A DNA stretch of 64,000 nucleotides from Guptibacillus hwajinpoensis. Its GTDB lineage: Bacteria; Bacillota; Bacilli; Bacillales; Guptibacillaceae. The notes beneath the pieces are model-generated. The model was given only the letters and a program-made list of their open reading frames with translations. It was not told the origin of the DNA and searched no databases. The translations under genes were made by a program, and so were the position numbers. The DNA lies in contig NZ_SWFM01000002.1 of NCBI RefSeq assembly GCF_005144865.1, forward strand, positions 310,001 through 374,000, read 5' to 3'. This document shows, piece after piece, positions 52,451 through 60,357 of this stretch. Every line of letters starts with the position of its first letter. Within the stretch, counting starts at the first letter, position 1.

Positions 52451-54231
52451 ATCATGAAGAGAAGAAAGCAACGCTTGAAAGAAAAGCCGATTCATTACAA
52501 TCGTTGATTAAATCAATTATGCCGGATAGTCCAAGTATTCCAGAATTCCAAAACTTTATTGATGACCTTCGAGAAGATTATTATACGGTAGTCGTTGTTG
52601 GCGAATTTAAGCATGGCAAATCCACATTTGTAAATGCCCTTCTCGGACAGGAGCTTATGCCGGTAGACGTTACTCCTACTACAGCAACCATTCATGCAGT
52701 CATGCATGCTGATGAACCTCGTATACAGGTTGTTAAACAAAGTGGTGAAGTAGAGAACCATCCCTTATCCAAGGAGCTCTTGAATGGCTATACAGCTACG
52801 GCTGATTTTGAACCAGAAGAGATTAAGTATTTGAAGATATTTCTTTCTTCAAATCTTTTGAAGAACAAGGTCATCCTCGTAGACACTCCTGGCGTAAACG
52901 ATTTAAATCAACAGCGTTCCGACGTAACACATAGCTTTATTCCTCGGGCAGATGTTGTTCTATTTATGCTCTCTATGACGTCACCAGTGAAGAGAACTGA
53001 GCAGGAATTTATGGAGAATCATTTGTCTGCACATGACCAAACAATCTATCTTGCTAACTTCATGGACCGCATTGATGAAGAAGAAATGGAGGATGTGCTG
53101 GATACTGTAAAGAGTCGTATTCAGAAGATTACGGGGAAAAATGATCCGAGGATTTACCCTATTTCAGCACTTGAAGGCTTACAAGGGAAACTTGAGAATA
53201 ACGAACAATCGATACAGTTCTCCGGTGTAGGTGAGGTGGAGAATGAAATAGAGTCCATTATAAAGAGTAGTAACAGAAATAAAGTGAAGATGGAAAGATT
53301 CCAAATTCGCTTCAATCATCTATTAAACTCACTTTTAGATGAAATCAAGACTATAGAAAACGTATCAAAGGCTTCTATAGAAGAATTACAAATGCAGCTT
53401 TCTTCTATAGAAGAGTGGATGAATAAGAAAGATGAATGGGAAAATCGCTTACGTTTCTACCTTGGCAAACGTGAAGAAGAAATATCGTATATGGCTTTGA
53501 AATCAGCAGATCATTTTGGGGAGCGTCTTCGAAGTGATTTACTTACTAAGGTAGAGCTTTATACAGGGAATGATATTAAAAACCTTGTTCAAACTCAATT
53601 GCCTATAACCTTACAAAATGGTTTTAAGCAATGGATTGATCAATACAGCGATTACTTAGGAGAGTTACTTAGAAAGCTTCAAGTTGAAGTATCGAGGGGT
53701 CTCTCTAAATCATTTAAACAGTCTATTAAAGTACAAGTTGTTGGAGAACAGTATCACTATCTAGCTGATTATCCTATCCTTGACACTGCAACGGGGAACG
53801 CTTCTATTAAAGCGGGTGCAGTACTAGGAGGAGCTAGCACTGTTGCGCTTTTACTGGGAGGACCTTTTCTCATTCCTATCGTGGGTATGGCAGGTCTTCC
53901 ATTCCTACAGCAAAAAATAGCAGAGCGACAACTTGAGAAGGTGAAACCTGAGGTTAAGCTTAAAGTGAATCAGCATTTAGATGCTACTTTAAATGATTTT
54001 AAGGTACGTCTTCAGCATTATCTATCAACAGAGGTCCAAGAGATAAAAAAGATTGCTATAAAAGAGTTCACTTCCTTAGTCATTTACATCCAAGAAGCAA
54101 TTCAAAAAGAAGTTCATGCTAAATCACTAGAAAAAAAGAGTGTGCAACATCATTTAACAGAGCTTAGTAAAGTAAAGGCGCAAATAGAATTGTACAAACA
54201 AGAGGAGGAACAAATGTATGGGCGAATTTAA
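52447..54231 (+). CDS. Dynamin-like GTPase with hydrophobic hairpin (594 aa)
   Basis: G1 is VVGEFKHGKSTFVNALLGQ, the G2 region VTPTTATIH, G3 LVDTPGVND and G4 LANFMDRID. Coiled coils flank a glycine-rich hydrophobic hairpin near residues 455-490 (GAVLGGASTVALLLGG and FLIPIVGMAGLPFL), likely a membrane-inserting paddle as in bacterial dynamins. GTG 52447 overlaps the preceding stop (GTGA) and has GCAGGAGG 8 bases upstream. It overlaps the next gene by 14 bases. It resembles the previous gene more than the two TM-anchored members. Confidence 0.85.
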   Translation: MNHEEKKATLERKADSLQSLIKSIMPDSPSIPEFQNFIDDLREDYYTVVVVGEFKHGKSTFVNALLGQELMPVDVTPTTATIHAVMHADEPRIQVVKQSGEVENHPLSKELLNGYTATADFEPEEIKYLKIFLSSNLLKNKVILVDTPGVNDLNQQRSDVTHSFIPRADVVLFMLSMTSPVKRTEQEFMENHLSAHDQTIYLANFMDRIDEEEMEDVLDTVKSRIQKITGKNDPRIYPISALEGLQGKLENNEQSIQFSGVGEVENEIESIIKSSNRNKVKMERFQIRFNHLLNSLLDEIKTIENVSKASIEELQMQLSSIEEWMNKKDEWENRLRFYLGKREEEISYMALKSADHFGERLRSDLLTKVELYTGNDIKNLVQTQLPITLQNGFKQWIDQYSDYLGELLRKLQVEVSRGLSKSFKQSIKVQVVGEQYHYLADYPILDTATGNASIKAGAVLGGASTVALLLGGPFLIPIVGMAGLPFLQQKIAERQLEKVKPEVKLKVNQHLDATLNDFKVRLQHYLSTEVQEIKKIAIKEFTSLVIYIQEAIQKEVHAKSLEKKSVQHHLTELSKVKAQIELYKQEEEQMYGRI

Positions 54232-54604
54232 TTCTTTTGACATTGTGGATGTTTCATCGGCATTTGATCAAGATTATGGATTGAGTACAGGTTATGAATC
54301 TACTGACTTTGGTGAAATAACGGTTCTTGATACGAACTCTTTTTCAGGAACAAATGATGTCTTTCATACTTCAGATCCATTAAAGCATGCCTATAAGTTT
54401 CAATTTGAACCACTGGATTTGGGGAATCTCCATTTTGTAGAACCACACTATGTAGACGGCTATTTTAGATCCGATGGAACCTATGTTGAAGGCTACTATC
54501 GTGACGGCGATGGCAATCCGACAATCGATCGTCCAATTGAGCACGGAGGAGGTTATGTTCGTTCAAACCCGGATGGTAATCCTTTTAATAATTTGAACGG
54601 ATAA
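54218..54604 (+). CDS. Small protein with GYFRSDGTYV motif, last gene of the dynamin operon
   Basis: A 128-residue acidic, soluble-looking protein without a signal peptide. The N-terminal 75 residues are Asp/Ser/Phe-rich and unrecognised. The C-terminal part has a duplicated motif, VDGYFRSDGTYVEGYYRDGDG, and GGYVRSNPDGNPFNN, a repeat seen in various small bacterial proteins of unknown function. It overlaps the GTPase gene by 14 bases and uses its own GAGGAGG site, so it is part of the operon. It could be an adaptor. Confidence 0.65.
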   Translation: MGEFNSFDIVDVSSAFDQDYGLSTGYESTDFGEITVLDTNSFSGTNDVFHTSDPLKHAYKFQFEPLDLGNLHFVEPHYVDGYFRSDGTYVEGYYRDGDGNPTIDRPIEHGGGYVRSNPDGNPFNNLNG

Positions 54605-54619
54605 TGAGGAGCGGCTGAC

Positions 54620-54746
54620 AAGTCACGGAGAAGGCTTACTAGATAAGTCAAAGAAAAAACCAGGTTATCTAACGTACTATAGAGTAGATAACCTGGTTTT
54701 ATTGTTTTGTTATTCGTTATGAATCAGCATAACCGTTTTGTGACTC
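54620..54746 (+). repeat. Family A REPIN-like element, copy 13, terminating the dynamin operon
   Basis: The ends are decayed (AGTCACGGAGAAGG; GAATCAGCATAACCG), but the hairpin is perfect: AAAACCAGGTTATCTA pairs with TAGATAACCTGGTTTT (54656-54701) and is followed by ATTGTTTTG. It is well placed as a rho-independent terminator of the preceding operon. Confidence 0.75.
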
Positions 54747-54856
54747 TTTTCATAGTTTCTGAAATGAATATACAGTGAAACTAGACGAGCGAATCAGTGA
54801 ATTAATTAGCTCAACTAGTTTTTGTTTTGTATAAGGATTGAATCTTTGAACTCCAT

Positions 54857-54982
54857 GAATCACGGGGCCGTTTCTCGTGATTCTATACGGCTATAGCAGC
54901 ATGAAGCAAGGGAGGGTTTATCCTCATTTTTTAACAATTTTTTGTGCAAAGAAATGAATCAGTAGAACTTTACCTGTGATCC
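54857..54982 (+). repeat. Family A REPIN-like element, copy 14
   Basis: Left end GAATCACGGGGCCGTTTCT and CGTGATTC (54857-54883), right end GAATCAGTAGAACTTTACC with TGTGATC. A loose hairpin of another decayed unit (ACTAGACGAGC...AGCTCAACTAGTTT) lies at 54780-54822. The 500 bases between the dynamin operon and the pore-forming protein hold nothing else. Confidence 0.65.
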
Positions 54983-55107
54983 CTGTTATTTTTTCGGAAT
55001 AATCTGTAAATTTATTGAAGAAAATGTTTTAGTGTGTTATAAATGGTATGACCTTTCGTCCAGTTGTTCTGTAGCAAATGGTAATAAAAAAAGGGAGATG
55101 TTTTTCA

Positions 55108-55992
55108 ATGAGCCAAGACGGTATTGAGATTAGTATCAAGCCTGGTCTGGACAAAGAATCATCTAGCGTGACAGCAGTTGGAAGTGTTCGTCACATTATT
55201 ACCAAAAAGGAAATGAAGCATTTTGGAGTTGAAAGAGATCAATTAAAGCAATCTGCAAAAAAATTTTTCGGCCAAGCGCCTAAGGATGTATTTCTTTATA
55301 GTCCGACACCATGGGGTGATTTGTTTAGTAAATTTGGTGGGGATGAAACCTCAACAGTCTTGAAAGTTAAGGACGCTAAAGTAATCGATATTACCTCTGA
55401 ACCTGTTATAATATCAAGTCAAACGTTTAAGAACGACAGTAGTAGTCATGCTACATTTGACTGTGCAATTAAAGATTCAGTAAGTGAAACAGTTGAAAGT
55501 TCATGGAGTAGTTCAAATAAGATTGAGGCTTCGCAAGCTATCAACTATACAGTTGGCTTTCCAGGTGGTAATGCTGGCGGTGAAACAAAAATAGCTTACT
55601 CTCATTCATGGGGAGAAGAATCGTCTCAATCCAAACAAATAGAGGTAGGCCGTTCTTCTGGCGTGCATGTAAATTTAGAACCAGGACAAGGAGTAGAAGC
55701 AATTATAAATGCAAGTCGAGGTAATATGAAAGTGGAGATTGTGTACGAAGCAAAATTGTCTGGTTCTTTTTGGACTAATTATAACCCCACATACAAAGGT
55801 CATCATTTTTGGCGTTTTAACATAGATCAGGTATTTAATACTAATAAAATCCCAAATTCCATCATTGTTAAGGAGCACATCTTAGTTGGTTTTTATGCAA
55901 ACTCAACAATTGATCTTAAGGACGTTAAAACTAAACGATCTCTTAATTCAGTTATTGCAGATAATTCAGAAACACTTAGCTTTACCACTTAA
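55108..55992 (+). CDS. Aerolysin/ETX-MTX2-like beta-pore-forming protein
   Basis: A 294-residue protein without a signal peptide. The C-terminal two thirds have the hallmarks of the ETX/MTX2 branch of aerolysin-like toxins: long Ser/Thr-rich beta strands with alternating polarity (SVSETVESSWSSSNKIEAS), a glycine-rich putative insertion loop (VGFPGGNAGGETKIAYSHSW), and RSSGVHVNLEPGQGVEAII followed by KVEIVYEAKLSGSFWTNY. The N-terminal 100 residues would be the receptor-binding part. GGGAGATG precedes ATG 55108. Lacking an export signal, it may be released by lysis, as Bacillus Mtx or parasporin types sometimes are. Target unknown. Confidence 0.65.
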   Translation: MSQDGIEISIKPGLDKESSSVTAVGSVRHIITKKEMKHFGVERDQLKQSAKKFFGQAPKDVFLYSPTPWGDLFSKFGGDETSTVLKVKDAKVIDITSEPVIISSQTFKNDSSSHATFDCAIKDSVSETVESSWSSSNKIEASQAINYTVGFPGGNAGGETKIAYSHSWGEESSQSKQIEVGRSSGVHVNLEPGQGVEAIINASRGNMKVEIVYEAKLSGSFWTNYNPTYKGHHFWRFNIDQVFNTNKIPNSIIVKEHILVGFYANSTIDLKDVKTKRSLNSVIADNSETLSFTT

Positions 55993-56102
55993 AATAAAGG
56001 GGTATCACGGTGTGTGAACTCAAAATAAAAAACGGTAAATATAGTAATAGTTGATTGATGAAAAACCTTGGTAAGTTCCTCTTGGTTTCATCTTAAGACT
56101 CT

Positions 56103-56305
56103 ATAAAACCAGGTGGCCAATCATTTAGATTAGGTCACCTGGTTTTTATCGCTTTTAAAGGATAATTGCTAATGTACTAGGATGTAACTCATACTTTAAT
56201 GCTTAAGTTTAAGTGTTCGTTTGATAGTAGGTGTTTATTAAAGGTTATACTAGGTCACTTAATTAATTTATTTGTAGGGAATCACTAGAATCGTCCCTGT
56301 GAGTC
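56103..56305 (+). repeat. Family A remains (hairpin and right end)
   Basis: Hairpin AAAACCAGGTGGCCAATC...GATTAGGTCACCTGGTTTTTATC (56105-56151), ideal as terminator of the pore-forming gene, and a right end GAATCACTAGAATCGTCCC with TGTGAGTC at 56279-56305. A typical left end is missing. Confidence 0.65.
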
Positions 56306-56373
56306 CCGTTGTTTTGTTCTTTATTAAGAATGACTTCAGCTTTTTAACCAAACCAAATAAGGAGACTAAACGA

Positions 56374-58296
56374 ATGAACAAATCAGTTATCAAACTTTTT
56401 GTATTGCCTTTTTTACTGTTTGTAACAGTGCCCATCCTATCAGGGGAAGTCAGTGCGAATCCCGATCATCCCTTCGCAAGTGGATCAGGTACAGAACAAG
56501 ATCCTTATGTTATCGAAACAGCTGACCAATTGGATCAATTAAGAAATTATTTGGACGCACATTTCGAATTAGGTGCTGACATTGACTTAAGTGGATACAG
56601 TGCCCCTGATGGTAAAGGGTGGATGCCTATTGGCATGAATAAGGGGTACAAATTTACAGGGAATTTTGATGGTATAAAGCATACCATTTCAAATCTAACT
56701 ATTAATCGACCATATACTGATGGTGTAGGTTTATTTAACGAAATTGGATATTCAACAATAAAAGACTTATTCTTGAAAAATATTTCAATTAAGGGGGCGA
56801 GTTCTGGAGGACTTTCTGGATATATTCACCACAGTACAGTAAAAAAAATAGCTGTTAATGGGATTGTAGAAGCTGAATATACTGTTGGAGGACTTGCTGG
56901 TTATGCTTATTATACATCACTGTCTGAGTCAAGTTTTATAGGAGATGTAAACGTATCTGAAAATTACAGTACTATTGGAGGGATTTTTGGAAGCTCACGT
57001 GAAGGAAAAGTTGAAAATGTTTTTACTGAAGGAACAATAAATCCACATTCATCTTATCAAGAGGTAGGAGGCTTGATTGGAGCCTCTTATAAAGACAGTA
57101 TAAAAAATTCATATACTGCTATGTCTTTGGAAGGTGAAGAACAGGACATGCGCTCTCGAATGCACTTTGTATCTAGTGCAAGAGATAGTTCGATTCAAAA
57201 CTCATTTGGAGTAATACCTCCCCAGGAAAGAAAAGGAAATTTTGTTGGATATGATTCGGGAAGTTCTATTAACAACTCCTTTTGGATAGAAAGAAATAAT
57301 CATTCTAAATTAAGCAATCTAATCTATCCAGAATGGAATTTCACATCCGTATGGACTATGGAAACCGGTGATGAATTCCCTACGTTAATGCTATCAGTAG
57401 ATAAGATTCCCCCAGTAACAACTCTCACCATTCCTGAGGTTCATGAAAATGGTTGGTTTAATAACCACATTCCACTAGAATTTTCAGTAAACGAAGATGC
57501 CATTATCCAATATAGAAAAAACGATGGAGAATGGACTCAATATACTACACCTGAATCACTAGGTGATGGGGAATGGACAGTTGATTATTTTTCAACAGAT
57601 AAATCGGGTAATGTAGAAGATATAAAGTCAGTTCAACTGAAGGTTGATACAACAAAGCCATTAACAACAATGGAGCTTGAAGGAACGAAAGGAAAGAGCG
57701 ACTGGTATGTTTCAGATCCAACTTTCACTCTCTCACCTGCAGATGGAGGCTCCGGCATTGATGCTACAGAGTATCGATTAAACAAAGGAGAATGGATCTC
57801 TTATAATAGTCCCGTTACATTGCAAGAGGGAATGCATAATGTAGAGTTCCGTTCAATTGATGGTGCAGGGAACGTAGAAGATACACAAACGATAGGTGTG
57901 AACGTAGACACTACTGTACCGGAGCTGGAAGTCGGATTAAACAAGTATGAATTATGGTCACCGAATCATAAAATGAAGAAGATTCAATCCACCTTGACCT
58001 ATTCTGACGCCATGTCAGAAGTCGATTCTGTTGAGCTAGTGTCAATCACAAGTAATGAAGATGATGATAGTCATGATGACATTCAAGGTGCAGAGTATGG
58101 TACTGAGGATACAGAATTTTCCCTACGTGCTGAGCGGTCAGGAAAAAAATCGGGGCGTGTGTATACAATTACTTATTTAATCACAGATTATGCTGGTAAT
58201 GATTTGACTGAAGTAGCCACAGTGGACGTTCCACATGATAAAGGGAAAAGTGATAAAAAAAGTAACAAAGATAAAAAAGGCAAAAAAGCAAAATAA
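56374..58296 (+). CDS. Secreted surface protein with GLUG and OmpL47-like repeats
   Basis: A 640-residue exported protein. MNKSVIKLFVLPFLLFVTVPILSGEVSAN is a signal peptide. GTEQDPYVIETADQLDQL starts a beta-helix region with GLUG motifs (GGLSGYIHHS, GGLAGYAYYT, GGIFGSSREG, GGLIGASYKD; about 130-270). Two OmpL47-type beta domains follow (DYFSTDKSGNVEDIKSVQLK, EFRSIDGAGNVEDTQTIGVN). The C-terminus is a lysine-rich tail (KSDKKSNKDKKGKK) without LPXTG, which may bind anionic wall polymers. AAGGAG 9 bases before ATG 56374 sets the start. Adhesin-like; ligand unknown. Confidence 0.8.
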   Translation: MNKSVIKLFVLPFLLFVTVPILSGEVSANPDHPFASGSGTEQDPYVIETADQLDQLRNYLDAHFELGADIDLSGYSAPDGKGWMPIGMNKGYKFTGNFDGIKHTISNLTINRPYTDGVGLFNEIGYSTIKDLFLKNISIKGASSGGLSGYIHHSTVKKIAVNGIVEAEYTVGGLAGYAYYTSLSESSFIGDVNVSENYSTIGGIFGSSREGKVENVFTEGTINPHSSYQEVGGLIGASYKDSIKNSYTAMSLEGEEQDMRSRMHFVSSARDSSIQNSFGVIPPQERKGNFVGYDSGSSINNSFWIERNNHSKLSNLIYPEWNFTSVWTMETGDEFPTLMLSVDKIPPVTTLTIPEVHENGWFNNHIPLEFSVNEDAIIQYRKNDGEWTQYTTPESLGDGEWTVDYFSTDKSGNVEDIKSVQLKVDTTKPLTTMELEGTKGKSDWYVSDPTFTLSPADGGSGIDATEYRLNKGEWISYNSPVTLQEGMHNVEFRSIDGAGNVEDTQTIGVNVDTTVPELEVGLNKYELWSPNHKMKKIQSTLTYSDAMSEVDSVELVSITSNEDDDSHDDIQGAEYGTEDTEFSLRAERSGKKSGRVYTITYLITDYAGNDLTEVATVDVPHDKGKSDKKSNKDKKGKKAK

Positions 58297-58345
58297 CTAA
58301 CTGTATTTTGCATGTTGAGGAACATGTTAATAGGAGAATGATAGG

Positions 58346-58500
58346 GAATGGGCGCGGTTCTATTGATTGGAATCCAAGTTAAAAACCAATGCACATTAAA
58401 AAGAGGTAAAAAAACAGGTGGGTTCCTCGTATTATTGAGGAGCCTACCTGATTTTTTATTTTAAATCAAGTGAATCAACAGAAACGTCCCGCTAATTCTC
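58346..58500 (+). repeat. Family A REPIN-like element, copy 15
   Basis: Decayed left end GAATGGGCGCGGTTCT, hairpin AACAGGTGGGTTCCTC...GAGGAGCCTACCTGATTTTTT (58413-58459), right end GAATCAACAGAAACGTCCC. It separates two convergent genes and can serve as terminator. Confidence 0.65.
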
Positions 58501-58931
58501 TACCCATTCTGAAACGCTTCATCTATCTCCCGCAACTTATCATAAGACTCTTGCAAATGATCAGGAACCAATTTCCGCCCAAATTCCCAAGCGTTCTCTT
58601 CAATATCAGCAAGAAGCTTTTGCTGAACGTCCTCATCCTCATCCTCATACATTAATATCCTCAAGTCATGTCTGTGTTTCTTAAAATCTAAATAATACCC
58701 AATCTCGTGGTAGAGAAGGAGTAGTGCAATGTTTTCTTCCGTTTCTTTTAATTTAAAGTTGACTTTGGCTTGGTATCCGTTGATTTGTAAGTAGTTAAAT
58801 TTAATTGTGTTCGTTGATACGTTATAGCTCATGGGAGCGTTTAGCTCGTTATTGAATTCATAATTGATCGCTAAATCGTGCTCTTCTAATGTATCTTTAA
58901 TAATCTTTTCAACATCCCATATATATAACAT
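58500..58931 (-). CDS. Zinc-peptidase-like protein with altered HExxH (143 aa)
   Basis: A 143-residue protein. LLLLYHEIGYYLDFKKHRHDL stands where ImmA/IrrE-type peptidases have HEIGH, so the second metal-binding histidine is a tyrosine. A downstream DIEENAWEFGRKLVP has the usual helix with the third ligand-type glutamate. Either the metal site is rebuilt with other residues or the protein has lost catalysis. No helix-turn-helix or mobile-element neighbour is present. Unknown function. Confidence 0.5.
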   Translation of the reverse strand: MLYIWDVEKIIKDTLEEHDLAINYEFNNELNAPMSYNVSTNTIKFNYLQINGYQAKVNFKLKETEENIALLLLYHEIGYYLDFKKHRHDLRILMYEDEDEDVQQKLLADIEENAWEFGRKLVPDHLQESYDKLREIDEAFQNG

Positions 58932-59266
58932 GTTTCTTTCATCACTACCTTTTTGTGAAGCTTTTCCTGTTAGTGACCTATTTTAAACCATCCAACGGAA
59001 TACTACCACTATTTTAATGGGATCATTGGCTATTTCACTCAGGTATCAACAATTAGCATTAAACAAACGTTTGATTGAATTGCGATTCCGAATTGGTCTA
59101 TATCCAGACCATATAGAAAGATTTATGTGCACGTTTATAAGAGATGGTTGCAGTGTAGTAAAAAGTATGGAAAATGACTACATTTCCATACTTCTAGTTT
59201 TAGTTAGTAAATAGTTGGGAATCTCCTCCAAACAAGTCATTTAGGCTTCGTTTAAGGAGGATTGAA

Positions 59267-60139
59267 ATGAATTTATATTATATAGGTTTTGTTATCATGG
59301 CAGCTGTTTTATGGGGCATTTCAGGGGGATTAGCAGGAATATTAATGGATAAAGGATGGGATCCGATCGTCATCTCCTTTTATAGAGGTGCGATAGGATT
59401 TGTTGGTATTTTTGTTTGGCTGCTTCTTTATCGAAAAGGAAATAAAGTAACGTATTCATCTAAGGCAGTAAAGTGGTCGGTAGTAGCCGGTTTCGCTGTC
59501 GCTTGCAATTTCAGTTTTTACTTTCTTAGTATTTCAGAATCTGGTGTAGCAGTAGCATCAACTTTGATGTACACAGCACCCTTATTCGTTCTTTTTAGTT
59601 CATTTCTATTTCGAATAGAGACTGTCACCCCATTTAAAGTAATCGCGATGGTAATCGTGATGGTGGGAATTAGTTTATTAACAAACGTTTATGAGACAGG
59701 GGTTGGGAGTTTAAATGTTTTTGGAATTATGAGTGGGCTATTATCAGGTCTTTCATACGCTCTATTTATTTTTGGATTTAAGAATGCTTCAAAAGAAGGA
59801 CGTCCTCCTTTTGTTCTAACCGTCGCTTTTGCTACATTTACCATTGCCATGTTTTTACTTATTGATCATAAAGAAGCGCTCGACGTTTTGTTTTCCGAGG
59901 ATTTGATTTGGTTTGTAACTCTTGGAATAATTGGCGCTGGAATTTCTTTTTACTTATATATAGAAGGTTTGAAGAAAACGTCAGCATCCGTTGCAGCGAT
60001 CATAGCAATGGTAGAACCGGTCACGGCTTCTCTATTTGGATTAGTGATTTTGGGAGAGGTGCTTACATTAACTCAAAGTATAGGACTCGTTATTATTCTC
60101 ATTACCATTACTATATTAAGTACAAAACAAAAGGGTTAG
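59267..60139 (+). CDS. EamA family (DMT superfamily) transporter
   Basis: A 290-residue membrane protein with ten helices in two EamA repeats. AAVLWGISGGLAGILMDKGWDP, SFYRGAIGFVGIFVW, SESGVAVASTLMYTAPLFV, and in the second half GIIGAGISFYLYIEGLKKTSASVAAIIAMVEPVTASLFG are typical. AAGGAGG precedes ATG 59267. It probably exports an amino acid or metabolite. The 335 bases upstream, after the peptidase-like gene, contain its promoter but no supported gene. Confidence 0.88.
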   Translation: MNLYYIGFVIMAAVLWGISGGLAGILMDKGWDPIVISFYRGAIGFVGIFVWLLLYRKGNKVTYSSKAVKWSVVAGFAVACNFSFYFLSISESGVAVASTLMYTAPLFVLFSSFLFRIETVTPFKVIAMVIVMVGISLLTNVYETGVGSLNVFGIMSGLLSGLSYALFIFGFKNASKEGRPPFVLTVAFATFTIAMFLLIDHKEALDVLFSEDLIWFVTLGIIGAGISFYLYIEGLKKTSASVAAIIAMVEPVTASLFGLVILGEVLTLTQSIGLVIILITITILSTKQKG

Positions 60140-60292
60140 AAGCACGGGGGCGGTTCACGTGATTCACTCTAACTTTATTAATGTCTAATTTTAGTTTAAG
60201 AAAAACCAGGGAAGCGAACAAATGTGTTAATTCGCTTTCCTGGTTTTTGTGTATGCAAGTACAAATGAATCAGCAGAACCGCCCCGCTAATT
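60139..60292 (+). repeat. Family A REPIN-like element, copy 16
   Basis: Left end GAAGCACGGGGGCGGTTCA and CGTGATTC starting within the transporter stop codon, hairpin AAAAACCAGGGAAGCG...TTCGCTTTCCTGGTTTTTG (60201-60249), right end GAATCAGCAGAACCGCCCC. The G-to-C changes are compensated between left GGGGGCGG and right CCGCCCC. Confidence 0.8.
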
Positions 60293-60357
60293 TAGCGAGT
60301 ATTTTTAATAGTAGAGGGTAGAGAATTAATAGAATTCTTATAACGAGGAGTGGAAGA

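Noticed and set aside
59017..59214. Open frame of 65 codons upstream of the EamA gene
   Set aside because: No good ribosome binding site and no family; it occupies the region where the transporter's promoter should be.
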